Shown here: one piece after another, positions 7,779 through 16,607 of the stretch
Numbering within the stretch: the first letter of the stretch is position 1
Layout: each line of letters starts with the position of its first letter
Assembly (NCBI GenBank): GCA_016699675.1
Contig: CP064985.1
Span: forward strand, 2,108,001-2,172,000
Length of the DNA stretch: 64,000 bases
Source of the DNA: Austwickia sp.
Lineage (GTDB): Bacteria > Actinomycetota > Actinomycetes > Actinomycetales > Dermatophilaceae
Direction: 5' to 3'
Made by a program: the position numbers and the translations under genes
Notes under the pieces: generated by a model
Database searches by the model: none
What the model was told of the DNA's origin: nothing
What the model saw: the letters and a program-made list of their open reading frames with translations, nothing else

Positions 7779-9349
7779 GCGCGCCAGCGGCAATCCTCTT
7801 CCTCGTCCTCGTCGCGGTCACGTTGGGGATCACCTACTGGGCCGGCAAGCGCAACAAGAGCGTGGAGTCGCACCTCGTCGCCAAGGGCGCGATCTCCGGG
7901 CGGGCCAACGGCGTCGCGATCGCCGGCGACTTCATCTCGGCGGCGACCTTCCTCGGCACCACCGGCGCCATCGCGCTGGGCGGGTTCAACGGCTTCTACC
8001 TCGCCGTCTACATCCCCATCGCCTACCTGCTGTGCATGCTGCTGGTCGCCGAGCCGCTGCGAAACCTGGGCAAGTTCACCCTCGGTGACGTCCTCGCCAC
8101 GCGGTTCCCCGGCAACAACGTGCGCGGCGTCATCGCGACGGCCTCGATCGTCGTGTCGCTGCTCTACATCGTCGCCCAGTTCGTCGGCGCGGCCCTGCTG
8201 ATCCAGCTGCTGTTCGGCATCGAATACTGGATCGCGGCCGTCGCCATCGGCGTCCTGACGCTCGTCTACACGCTGTTCGGCGGCATGATCGCGACCACCT
8301 ACATCCAGATCGTGAAGACCGCGATCCTGCTCTTCTGCGGCGCGCTGCTCCTGGTGCTCGTGCTGAGCAAGTTCGGCTGGAACCCCATGAACGTCTTCCA
8401 GCAGGCGGCCGGGGCCCTGCCGAACAACAAGGCGATCCTGCCGACGCGGGCCGGGACGGTCCCGCAGTGGGAGCAGTTCTCGATGATCTTCGGGGTCACC
8501 CTGGGTGTCCTCGGCCTGCCGCACGTCATGATCCGGTTCCTCACCGTCAAGAACGGCGCCGAGGCCCGGACGTCGGCTGTGTCGGCCATCTGGATCTTCG
8601 CGGTCTTCCTGATCACGCTCCCGGTCCTGTCGTACGGCGCGATGCTCCTGGTCGGGCAGGCCGAAATCAAGAAGAAGAGCGCGGGCGGCAACCTGGCCGT
8701 TCCCCAGCTGTCGAACCTGCTCGGTGGCGACCTGCTGCTGTCGTTCGTCTCGGCGGTGGCCTTCGCGACCATCCTGGCGGCGCTGTCCGGCCTGGTCATC
8801 GCCACGACGGGCTCGGTCTCCCACGACCTGTACGCCAAGCTCCTCATGAAGGGCGACGTCGAGCACCACGCGCAGCTGCGCATTGCGCGCCTCGCCACGG
8901 TGGTCAGCGTGCTGGTGCCGGCCCTCATCGCGCTCGCTGCCCAGAAGCAGAACGTCGCCTTCCTCGCGACGCTCGCCATCGCGGTGGCCGCCAGCAGCAA
9001 CCTGCCGGCGCTGCTCTTCACGATCTACTGGCGGCGGGCCACCGCCACCGGGGTCGCGGTGGGCATGGTCGCGGGCCTCGTGACCGCCATCGCGATCATC
9101 TTCATGAGCCCGGCCTTCCAGTCGGCGGACTCTGCGCTCATCAAGCTGAGCAGCCCGGGCATCTTCTCCATCCCGGTCGGCTTCCTCGTGATGTGGCTGG
9201 TCTCGCTGGCGACGCAGCCGAAGGGCGAGGAGCGCGCGCACGCCGACGAACTGTTCGAGCGCATCCACATCCAGGCGGTCACGGGTTACGACCCGCGGGC
9301 GCTGCAGGCCCCCGCAGAGGAGGTCCAGGCCGCGGCGCATCGGGCCTGA
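7775..9349 (+). CDS. actP: Sodium:solute symporter, acetate/monocarboxylate type
   Basis: A 524-residue integral membrane protein with about 13 segments and the SSS family signatures (SGRANGVAIAGDFISAATFL near residue 50, sodium-site region). It matches ActP/MctC carriers that import acetate, propionate or pyruvate with cations. GTG start at 7775 overlaps the DUF485 stop. The upstream operator motif links it to the phenylacetate/PHA regulon, which suits uptake of small acids that feed acetyl-CoA. Substrate is inferred from family only. Confidence 0.88.
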   Translation: MSAPAAILFLVLVAVTLGITYWAGKRNKSVESHLVAKGAISGRANGVAIAGDFISAATFLGTTGAIALGGFNGFYLAVYIPIAYLLCMLLVAEPLRNLGKFTLGDVLATRFPGNNVRGVIATASIVVSLLYIVAQFVGAALLIQLLFGIEYWIAAVAIGVLTLVYTLFGGMIATTYIQIVKTAILLFCGALLLVLVLSKFGWNPMNVFQQAAGALPNNKAILPTRAGTVPQWEQFSMIFGVTLGVLGLPHVMIRFLTVKNGAEARTSAVSAIWIFAVFLITLPVLSYGAMLLVGQAEIKKKSAGGNLAVPQLSNLLGGDLLLSFVSAVAFATILAALSGLVIATTGSVSHDLYAKLLMKGDVEHHAQLRIARLATVVSVLVPALIALAAQKQNVAFLATLAIAVAASSNLPALLFTIYWRRATATGVAVGMVAGLVTAIAIIFMSPAFQSADSALIKLSSPGIFSIPVGFLVMWLVSLATQPKGEERAHADELFERIHIQAVTGYDPRALQAPAEEVQAAAHRA

Positions 9350-9368
9350 CTCTTTCGCACACCGTTCC

Positions 9369-9404
9369 CCCGGGCCGGTCGACGCGTGCGTCGACCGGCC
9401 CGGG
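9369..9404 (+). terminator. Strong hairpin after actP
   Basis: Perfect 16-bp arms CCCGGGCCGGTCGACG / CGTCGACCGGCCCGGG with a 4-nt loop, 19 nt after the actP stop. No T-run follows, as is common in GC-rich actinobacteria. It leaves only 20 nt before the next start, so it could attenuate rather than fully stop read-through. Confidence 0.7.
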
Positions 9405-9424
9405 TGCGCTAGGGAGGACGCATG

Positions 9425-10768
9425 ATGAGCAATTCGGACCGCACCACTCCGCCGACGAAGACCATCCCCCCGGGCGCACGGCTGGCCGAGGGGCGCATCC
9501 ACTACGGCTGGATCGTCGCCGTCCTCGGCATGGCCACCACGTTCGCCTCCCTGGGCGTCGCGCGGTTCTCCCTCGGCATGCTGCTCCCGGCCATGCGGAC
9601 CGATCTCAACCTGTCGTACACCGACATGGGCCTCATCAGCACCGGCAACTTCGTGGGCTACCTGGTCGCCGCGCTGGTGTGCGGTCGGATCGTCCGGGTG
9701 TTCGGCGCGCGGACGGTTATCGTCGGCGGTCTCGTGATGATCGCCGTGAGCCTGTTGCTGGTGGCCTCGGCCAGCTCCGTGGCCCTGGTGTGGCCGTTCT
9801 ATCTGGTGACGGGTCTCGGATCCGGTACGGCGTACGTCGCCGCCTCCGGGCTCATTCCGCACTGGTTCTCCCGCCGCCTGCGGGGCCGGGCGGCCGGCAT
9901 CCTCGTGATCGGCAGCGGGCCGGCCATCGTGCTGAGCGGGCTGCTCGTTCCGCTGGTGATCGGCCGCTGGGGAGCTCCCGGGTGGCGCACGAGCTGGGTC
10001 ATCCTCGGGGCGATCGTCGCCCTGGTCGCCCTCGTCGTGGGGCTGTGGGTGCGTAACCACCCCTCCGAACTGGGGCTCGACGTCCACACGCACAGCGCCG
10101 ACGCCGCCGCGGGCTCGGGCCACTCGGCCCCCGCCGCCGCGGCCCGCAGCGGAGCCGTAGCGGGCGCCTCAGCCGGGGCCGCGAAGAGCCTCTCGCGGGG
10201 CGCGCTGCGGCCCATGCTGCACCTCGGCGCCATCTACTTCCTCTTCGGATGCACGTACGTCGTGTACATCACCTTCATCGTCACCGCGCTGGTCCAGGAG
10301 CACGGCTTCAGCCAGCGCGAGGCGGGGTTCTTCTGGGTCATCGTCGGGGCATGCAGCATGTTGTCGGGCCCGCCGTTCGGGGCGCTGTCCGACCGGGCCG
10401 GCCGGGGGATCGGCCTCGCCACGGTGTTTGCCCTGCACGGCCTCTCCTACGTGGCCATCAGCCAGTCCCTGCCGTTGTGGGGGGTCTACGCCTCGGTGAT
10501 CCTGTTCGGGGTGGCCGCCTTCGCGATCCCCGGCATCATGGTGGCGGCGGTGGGGGACTACCTGCCGCCGACGGCGGCCGCGAGCGTGTTCGGCACGCTG
10601 ACCGTGGCCTTCGGCATCGGCCAGGCCGTCGGCCCGGTCGTGGCCGGGGCTATCGCCGAACGCACCGGAGGCTTCTCCGCGGCCTTCGTCCTCGCGGCGG
10701 TGCTGGCCGCTGTGGGTCTCGCGCTGTCGCTGGCGCTGCGGCCCCCGGCCCAGCCCGCGTCGCGCTGA
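9425..10768 (+). CDS. MFS transporter, substrate unknown
   Basis: About 447 residues, 12 membrane segments, with a long Ala/Gly/Ser/His cytoplasmic loop near residues 215-255 between the two halves. MFS A-like motif GALSDRAGRGIG appears in the second half. The fold resembles OFA/YbfB-type carriers often linked to organic acids. Two ATGs (9422, 9425) are possible; 9425 gives a better 7-nt gap from GGAGG. It lies 72 bp after actP in the same direction, with a hairpin between. The substrate cannot be read from the sequence. Confidence 0.82.
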   Translation: MSNSDRTTPPTKTIPPGARLAEGRIHYGWIVAVLGMATTFASLGVARFSLGMLLPAMRTDLNLSYTDMGLISTGNFVGYLVAALVCGRIVRVFGARTVIVGGLVMIAVSLLLVASASSVALVWPFYLVTGLGSGTAYVAASGLIPHWFSRRLRGRAAGILVIGSGPAIVLSGLLVPLVIGRWGAPGWRTSWVILGAIVALVALVVGLWVRNHPSELGLDVHTHSADAAAGSGHSAPAAAARSGAVAGASAGAAKSLSRGALRPMLHLGAIYFLFGCTYVVYITFIVTALVQEHGFSQREAGFFWVIVGACSMLSGPPFGALSDRAGRGIGLATVFALHGLSYVAISQSLPLWGVYASVILFGVAAFAIPGIMVAAVGDYLPPTAAASVFGTLTVAFGIGQAVGPVVAGAIAERTGGFSAAFVLAAVLAAVGLALSLALRPPAQPASR

Positions 10769-10904
10769 CCAACGCGTGCTGTTCGGACTGACACCCTGAC
10801 TGGGGCGTGATGCGTTCCGGGGCACCACATCGCGCCCCCGTCACCAAACGATGGCTCGCCGACCGGAGATCGGCGCCGCCCGAGGCAGCAAACCCAACGA
10901 CGAA

Positions 10905-10938
10905 GCCCGGTGGCCGTCCGCGAGGACGACCACCGGGC
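10905..10938. terminator. Bidirectional terminator hairpin between MFS and phaB
   Basis: Arms GCCCGGTGG and CCACCGGGC enclose a second small stem (GTCC/GGAC), giving one extended hairpin between the convergent MFS and phaB genes. Confidence 0.65.
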
Positions 10939-10961
10939 CTGCGCCGTACGGCGTGTTCGGG

Positions 10962-11714
10962 TCACATCATGAGCAGGCCACCGGCGACCGGCAGCAGCGC
11001 GCCGGTGACGTAGCCGGCCTCGGCGGACGCCAGGTACTTGACTGCCTCCGCGATGTCCTCGCCCTGACCCATCTTCTTCATGGGCACCATGTCGATGACG
11101 GACTGCAGGATCTCGGCGGGCAGGCTGCCGGACATCTCGGTCTCGATCGCGCCGGGGATGATGCAGTTCACGGTGACGCCCTTCTGGGCGGTCTCCAGCG
11201 CCAGGGTCTTCGTCAGACCGAACAGGCCGGCCTTGCTGGCCGAGTAGTTCGACTGGCCGATACGGCCGGTCTCGCCGACGAACGAGCTGATGTTGATGAT
11301 CCGGCCGTAGCCCTTCTCGATCATCGACGGCAGGGCGGCCTTGGCCATGAAGAACGGGCCGTAGAGGTTGGTCTTCATCACCTGGTCGAAGTCGAGCAGC
11401 TGCATCTTCAGGGCGGACCGGTCGCGCACGATGCCGGCGTTGTTGACGAGGACGTCCAGGCGTCCGTGGTCGCGGAGGACGCCGTTCACGACGGACTCGC
11501 AGTCCGCCGGGTTGGCGACGTTGGCCTGGCGGACCTCGATGTCGAGGCCCTCGCCGGACTTGGCCGATGCGGCGAAGGCGTCCGCCTCGCTGCGGTGGCT
11601 GTTGCACACGGCGACCACCTTGTAGCCGGCGCGAGCCAGCACCAAGGAGATGGAGGAGCCGATCCCCCGCGTGCCGCCGGTTACCAGAGCCACCCGGGCT
11701 TCGTTCTCACTCAT
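10962..11714 (-). CDS. phaB: Acetoacetyl-CoA reductase (short-chain dehydrogenase)
   Basis: A 250-residue SDR with the cofactor motif TGGTRGIG near the N-terminus, NNAG, and the catalytic Y157-x3-K161 (YSASK). PhaB reduces acetoacetyl-CoA to (R)-3-hydroxybutyryl-CoA with NADPH for PHA synthesis. Distinguishing PhaB from FabG by sequence alone is uncertain, but its place 111 bp downstream of phaC on the same strand supports PhaB. Start at ATG 11714 (MSENEARVALVTGG); the upstream in-frame stretch is Arg-rich noise. Confidence 0.88.
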   Translation of the reverse strand: MSENEARVALVTGGTRGIGSSISLVLARAGYKVVAVCNSHRSEADAFAASAKSGEGLDIEVRQANVANPADCESVVNGVLRDHGRLDVLVNNAGIVRDRSALKMQLLDFDQVMKTNLYGPFFMAKAALPSMIEKGYGRIINISSFVGETGRIGQSNYSASKAGLFGLTKTLALETAQKGVTVNCIIPGAIETEMSGSLPAEILQSVIDMVPMKKMGQGEDIAEAVKYLASAEAGYVTGALLPVAGGLLMM

Positions 11715-11825
11715 CGCTTCGGTTCTCCATTTCTTCGTGTGTCGCTGACGTATACGTGCTGCGTGTGGTGAGGGATGTACGTCGGGTGCGGGGCGCACGG
11801 GGTGGGCCGGTCCGCACCCCCGAGA

Positions 11826-13721
11826 TCAGGTGTGGATATAGGTGCCGGGGGCCGGCTCCATCGCGGGGTACTCCTCGCTGCCCAGAGTCTCGGGCGCCTG
11901 CTGGGGCGGTCCGGAGCGCGGGCTGAGCCACTCCACCCAGTCCTCCCACCAGGACCCCTCGTGTCGCTCGGCGCCCGCCAACCACGTCTCGTAGTCGCCT
12001 GAGGTGTCCGGGTTGGTGAAGTAGTGCATGCCCTTGTGCCCCGGCGCGGCGACCAGCGTCTGGACGTGGCCGCTGGAGCACAGCACGAACCGGCAGTCGC
12101 CGGAGACCATGTGCGCGGTGTGGTAACACCCGGCCCACGGCGTGATGTGGTCGGTCAGGCCCGCGACCACGTAGGTGTCCGTGGCGATCTGGCCGATGTC
12201 GATGGGCGTGCCGAGGATGTTGGCGGTGCCCGGCTTGGCCAGTTGGTTCTCGGTGACGATGTCGAGGAGCTGGTGGTGCAGGGCGGCCGGGAGGCGCGTG
12301 GTGTCCGCGTTCCAGGCGAGGATGTCGAACGTCGGCGGGTCATTGCCCAGCAGATAGTTGTTCACCCAGTAGTTCCAGACCAGCTCGTTCGGCCGGAGCC
12401 AGGCGAACACCTGAGCCATGCGCCACCCGTCGAGGTAGCCCGTGCGGCTCGACTGAAGCTTGGCCGCCTTCACTGTCTGCGGCGAGGCGAACAGCAGGAT
12501 CTCGGCGTCGACCCGGCTGTCCAGCAGGGTGACCAGCATCGTCGTCGAATTGATGCGGGTCTCACCACGGCTGGCCAGCAGCGACGTGAGGATGGAGACC
12601 ATCATTCCGCCCGCGCAGCCGCCCATGATGTTGAGGTCGGGCGACTCCGAGATCGAGCAGACGACCTCGATCGCGCGCAGGGCCGCGTCCGCGTACGTGT
12701 CGAAGTTCCAGTCGCGTTCCTTGGCGGTGGGGTTGCGCCAGCTCACGCCGTACAGCTGGATGCCCTGCTGGATGAGGTACTCGTACATGCTGCGGCCGGG
12801 CGCCAGATCCAGCGCATAGTACTTGTTGACCTGCGGCGGGATCACCAACAACGGACGGGAACCGACCGTCTCGGTCTGCGGCTGGTACTGGATGACCTCC
12901 ATGATGTCGTCGCGGTAGACGACCGCCCCGGGTGTGACGGCGAGGTTCTCGCCGACCTTGTAGGGCGCCCGGTTCACCTGCGAGGGCATGCCGTGGTTGG
13001 TGCGCAGGTCGTGGATCAGGTTGCCGAGCCCCCGGGCGAGGGACTCCCCGCGGGTCTCCTTGGCCTTGCGCAGCGCGGCCGGGTTGAGCACCAGGTTGTT
13101 GGTCGGGGCCAGCCCCTCGCGGATGAGGTGGACGACGAACTCGACGCGCTCGACATCCTTCTCCGGGAGTCCGAGGCTCTCGACGAACGTGTCGATCTCC
13201 CCGCCGGCATAGAGGTACACCTGCATCAGCGCCTTGAGCAGGCGGGTGTCCTCCCAAGCCGGGTCGCGGAACCTCTTGTCAGTGCGGTCCGGCTTGATGG
13301 CCGAGCGTCCCGTCCCGATGCGGAACAGGCTCGCCGCGGTGCGCGGCGCGGCGCCCGCGATAGCCAGCGGGTTGGTGAGGGTCTTCTTGCCGAGGGTCAG
13401 CAGCCCGTCCAGGGCGTCCTTGGGCCCGAACCCCACGAACGGGCTGGGGCCGACCACGGCCCCAGCGCCGCCGGCGAGCAGCGCGGCCTCCTCGGCAAAC
13501 TCCGGGTGCTCGACGGCGTCGTCGTCGGCCGTTTCGCCGCCGGTGTCGCCCGTTGCAGCAGCGTCGAAACCCTCGCGGTCCTCATCGGCCGCGATGGGCG
13601 CCGCCTCGCCGGAGGCCTGCAGATCCTCAACGGCGGCCGCCGGCACGTGGGCGGGCACCTGCGCGGGGTCGGAGCCGAGCTCCTTGTCCGTCGAGGAGCC
13701 CGACCCACGTGTCGAGGACAT
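11826..13721 (-). CDS. phaC: Class I polyhydroxyalkanoate synthase
   Basis: A 631-residue synthase that polymerises (R)-3-hydroxyacyl-CoA at the granule surface. Catalytic triad: C369 in the lipase-like box GGCAGG, D524 in LTDHITPW, H552 in SSGHVQT. The PhaC N-domain covers about residues 110-290. The first ~75 residues are acidic, low-complexity and Ala-rich, longer than in typical class I enzymes. ATG at 13721 overlaps the phaA stop by one base (TGATG), so translation is coupled to the thiolase. No phaE or phaR lies beside it, in keeping with class I. Confidence 0.95.
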   Translation of the reverse strand: MSSTRGSGSSTDKELGSDPAQVPAHVPAAAVEDLQASGEAAPIAADEDREGFDAAATGDTGGETADDDAVEHPEFAEEAALLAGGAGAVVGPSPFVGFGPKDALDGLLTLGKKTLTNPLAIAGAAPRTAASLFRIGTGRSAIKPDRTDKRFRDPAWEDTRLLKALMQVYLYAGGEIDTFVESLGLPEKDVERVEFVVHLIREGLAPTNNLVLNPAALRKAKETRGESLARGLGNLIHDLRTNHGMPSQVNRAPYKVGENLAVTPGAVVYRDDIMEVIQYQPQTETVGSRPLLVIPPQVNKYYALDLAPGRSMYEYLIQQGIQLYGVSWRNPTAKERDWNFDTYADAALRAIEVVCSISESPDLNIMGGCAGGMMVSILTSLLASRGETRINSTTMLVTLLDSRVDAEILLFASPQTVKAAKLQSSRTGYLDGWRMAQVFAWLRPNELVWNYWVNNYLLGNDPPTFDILAWNADTTRLPAALHHQLLDIVTENQLAKPGTANILGTPIDIGQIATDTYVVAGLTDHITPWAGCYHTAHMVSGDCRFVLCSSGHVQTLVAAPGHKGMHYFTNPDTSGDYETWLAGAERHEGSWWEDWVEWLSPRSGPPQQAPETLGSEEYPAMEPAPGTYIHT

Positions 13722-14887
13722 CAGGACAGCCGCTCCACGACGATGGCCATGCCTTGACCGCCGCCGACGCACATGGTCTCGACGCCGATGGTCTTGTCGG
13801 CCGCCTTCAGGCCGTTGAGCAGCGTGGCGAGGATGCGCACGCCGGTCATGCCGAAGGGGTGGCCCAGGGCGATGGCGCCGCCGTTGGGGTTGAGCTTGTC
13901 CCCGAACGGGTCGATGCCGATGCCGGTGGCCGACGGGATCACCTGGGCTGCGAAGGCCTCGTTGATCTCCAGGATGTCGATGTCGTCGGCCGTCATCTTG
14001 GCGCGGGCCAGGGCCTGCTTCGTGGACTCGATGGGACCGAGGCCCATGAGCTCGGGGCTCAGGGCGCTGACACCGGTGGAGACGATGCGGGCGATCGGGG
14101 TCAGGCCGAGTTCCTTGGCGCGGGTGTCGGACATGATGATCGTGGCCGCGGCGCCGTCGTTGAGCGGGCAGGCGTTGCCGGCCGTGATCCGGCCGGTCTT
14201 GCTGAACACCGGTCGCAGGCCGCCCAGGGACTCCATCGTGGTGCCGTCGCGGGGGCCCTCGTCCTTGGTGAACATCTCGCCGCTCGCCAGCGGAATCGGG
14301 ATGATCTCGGCGTCGAAGAAGCCGGACTTCTGCGCGGCGACGGCGCGCTCCTGGCTGCGCACCGCGAAGCGGTCCATGTCCTCGCGGGTGATGCCCTCTT
14401 GGTCGGCGACCTTCTCCGCGGTCAGGCCCATCGGCATGTACGCCTGGTCCAGGCCCTCGGCGTTGCCGCGGTCGAAGCGGTGGTTGATGGTCTCCGGCTG
14501 GTCGGCGTAGACGCCGAGCGGGGAACGCGTCACCATCTCGATGCCCACGGCGGCGAACGCGTCGCCCTCGCCGGCCTTGATGGCGTGGAACGCCATGCGC
14601 ACCGCCTGCAGCGAGGAGGAGCAGTAGCGGTTAACCGTGCAACCCGGCGCGTCGACGCGCGCGAGCATCGACACGATGCGGCCCAGGTTGTGGCCCTGCT
14701 CGCCGCCCGGCAGCGCGCAGCCCGCGATGACGTCTTCGATCTCGGTGCGGTCGAAGGCCGGGATCTTCTCCAGCACCTTGTCCAGCACGTACGCGCCGAG
14801 GTTGTCGGGGCGCTCGTTGACGAGCGCCCCCTTGCCGGCACGCCCGATCGGCGAACGGCCAATGGCGACGATGACTGCTTCAGGCAT
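13721..14887 (-). CDS. phaA: Acetyl-CoA acetyltransferase (thiolase)
   Basis: A 388-residue thiolase with C89 (YCSSSLQ), the GHPFGMTG His motif, and the C-terminal CVGGGQGMA. It would condense two acetyl-CoA to acetoacetyl-CoA, the first PHA step, or work in beta-oxidation. ATG 14887 (MPEAVIVAIGRSP) is chosen: GGGAG lies 8 nt upstream, whereas ATG 14893 would have too short a gap. One-base overlap with phaC; 70 bp downstream of an acyl-CoA ligase gene. Confidence 0.9.
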   Translation of the reverse strand: MPEAVIVAIGRSPIGRAGKGALVNERPDNLGAYVLDKVLEKIPAFDRTEIEDVIAGCALPGGEQGHNLGRIVSMLARVDAPGCTVNRYCSSSLQAVRMAFHAIKAGEGDAFAAVGIEMVTRSPLGVYADQPETINHRFDRGNAEGLDQAYMPMGLTAEKVADQEGITREDMDRFAVRSQERAVAAQKSGFFDAEIIPIPLASGEMFTKDEGPRDGTTMESLGGLRPVFSKTGRITAGNACPLNDGAAATIIMSDTRAKELGLTPIARIVSTGVSALSPELMGLGPIESTKQALARAKMTADDIDILEINEAFAAQVIPSATGIGIDPFGDKLNPNGGAIALGHPFGMTGVRILATLLNGLKAADKTIGVETMCVGGGQGMAIVVERLS

Positions 14888-14957
14888 GGTCATTACTCCC
14901 ACTCTGTCGGGGGTTCTTCGGTCAGGAACGCATTCGTAGGGTCAGGGAACGTGCTGG

Positions 14958-16604
14958 TCAGTCCTTGGCGCTGGGGCGGCCGCCGACGGTGGCGACGTCG
15001 AGCCCGCCCTGGGCGAGCTTGTCCCGGAGCAACTTCTTGTCGTACTTGCCGACGCCCGTGCGCGGCACGTTCTCGATGAAGGTCCACAGGTCGGGCAGCC
15101 ACCACTTGGCGACCTTGTCGCCCAGGAATTCGCGCAGCTCATCCGGGGTGACCGTCGAGCCTTCGCGAAGGACGACGCAGGCCAGCGGCCGCTCGCCCCA
15201 GCGCGTGTCGGGGGACGCGATGACCGCGACCTCCTTGACGTCGGGGTGGTGGGTCAGCGCCGACTCCAGCTCCAGCGACGAGATCCATTCGCCGCCCGAC
15301 TTCACCACGTCCTTGGCCCGGTCGGTGATGCGCAGGTAGCCGCGTTCGTCGATCGTGCCGACGTCGCCGGTGCGCAGCCAGCCGTCGTGGAACTTGTCCT
15401 CGGCGGGATCCAGGTAGTAGCTCGTGGTCACCCACGGCCCGCGCACCTCGATCTCGCCAACGGACTCACCGTCGCGCGGGAGCGGCTGATCCTCCGCGTC
15501 GACGATGCGCACCTCGACGCCGGCAAGCACCTGGCCCGCGGTCGCCTGGTAGTCCAGGGCCTCGTCGGGGGTGGCGTCGCGCGGCGGGAAGGCCAGCGAC
15601 GCGATGGGGTGCGTCTCGGTGAGCCCCCACCCGGCGGCGAACGTCGCGCCGTACTTCTTCTGGTAGGCCTCGATGAGGCTCCGCGGCGACGCCGAGCCGC
15701 CGCACAGGATCATGCGCAGGCTGGCGAGGTCGTAAGGGGCCTTGTCGGGGTCGTCGCCCAGGTTGAGGACGTCCCACCAGACGGTGGGTACGGCGCCCGC
15801 CACCGTGATCTTCTCGTCGGTGATGGTGCGCGCGATGCGCGGAGCGTGCGCGTAGGTCGCGGGCAGGTACAGATCCGCGCCCACCATCCAGCAGATGTAG
15901 GGCAGGCCCCAGGCGTTGCCGTGGAACATGGGCACGATCGGCAGAACCCGGTCCTCGTAGTTCATCTTGAGGGACTCACCCGAGGCCATGCCCAGCGTGA
16001 AGATGAACGTCGACCGGTGGCTGTAGACGACGCCCTTGGGACGCCCGGTCGTACCGCTCGTGTAGCACATGGCGGCGGCCGAGTTCTCGTCCAGGTCGGG
16101 CCAGTCGAAGTCTTCGGCCTCGTCGGCGATGAAGTCCTCGTACTCGACGAAGGGCACGCTCAGGACCGACCGGTCGCCCTCGCCGAACACGACGATTTTC
16201 TCCAGCGTCGGGCAGTTCGGCAGGGCCGGAGCGATGTTCGCGGCCAGGGCCGCATCCAGCAGGAGGACCCTGTCCTGGGCGTGGTTGACGATGTATTCGA
16301 TGTCCGCCGGCGCGAGCCGGATGTTGACGGTATGCAACACGGCGCCCGAGCAGGGCACCGCGAAGTAGGCCTCCTGGTGCTCCTGGTTGTTCCAGGCGAA
16401 CGTGGCCACCCGGTCATCGGGGCCCACCCCGGCTCGGGCGAGCGCGTTGGCCAGCTTGCCCACCCGCTTGGCCAGGTCAGCGAACGTGATCTCGGCGTAG
16501 CCGTCGGCCGTGAGCGTGACGATCCGGCTGCCCGGATAGGTGTCTCTGCCGTGTTCGAAGATGTGCCTGAGGGTGAGGGGGAAGTCAGGCATCGTGCTCA
16601 ACAT
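14958..16604 (-). CDS. Medium/long-chain fatty acid-CoA ligase
   Basis: A 548-residue ANL-family adenylate-forming enzyme. AMP-binding motif YTSGTTGRPKG near residue 190, WGLTETHP, DGWLRTGDV, and the C-terminal lysine motif TGVGKYDKK. It activates a carboxylic acid to its CoA thioester through an acyl-AMP. Overall shape fits alkane/fatty-acid ligases, not phenylacetate-CoA ligase (PaaK), which has a shorter, different layout. It begins 3 bp after the stop of another ligase, with GGGAG 6 nt upstream, and leads into phaA-phaC, so it may feed acyl-CoA to storage or beta-oxidation. Confidence 0.88.
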   Translation of the reverse strand: MLSTMPDFPLTLRHIFEHGRDTYPGSRIVTLTADGYAEITFADLAKRVGKLANALARAGVGPDDRVATFAWNNQEHQEAYFAVPCSGAVLHTVNIRLAPADIEYIVNHAQDRVLLLDAALAANIAPALPNCPTLEKIVVFGEGDRSVLSVPFVEYEDFIADEAEDFDWPDLDENSAAAMCYTSGTTGRPKGVVYSHRSTFIFTLGMASGESLKMNYEDRVLPIVPMFHGNAWGLPYICWMVGADLYLPATYAHAPRIARTITDEKITVAGAVPTVWWDVLNLGDDPDKAPYDLASLRMILCGGSASPRSLIEAYQKKYGATFAAGWGLTETHPIASLAFPPRDATPDEALDYQATAGQVLAGVEVRIVDAEDQPLPRDGESVGEIEVRGPWVTTSYYLDPAEDKFHDGWLRTGDVGTIDERGYLRITDRAKDVVKSGGEWISSLELESALTHHPDVKEVAVIASPDTRWGERPLACVVLREGSTVTPDELREFLGDKVAKWWLPDLWTFIENVPRTGVGKYDKKLLRDKLAQGGLDVATVGGRPSAKD

Positions 16605-16607
16605 GAG

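Noticed and set aside
7730..10123. A 797-codon minus-strand frame opposite actP and the MFS gene
   Set aside because: It is antisense to two well-supported membrane transporters and its product is Asp/Gln/Arg/His-rich noise.
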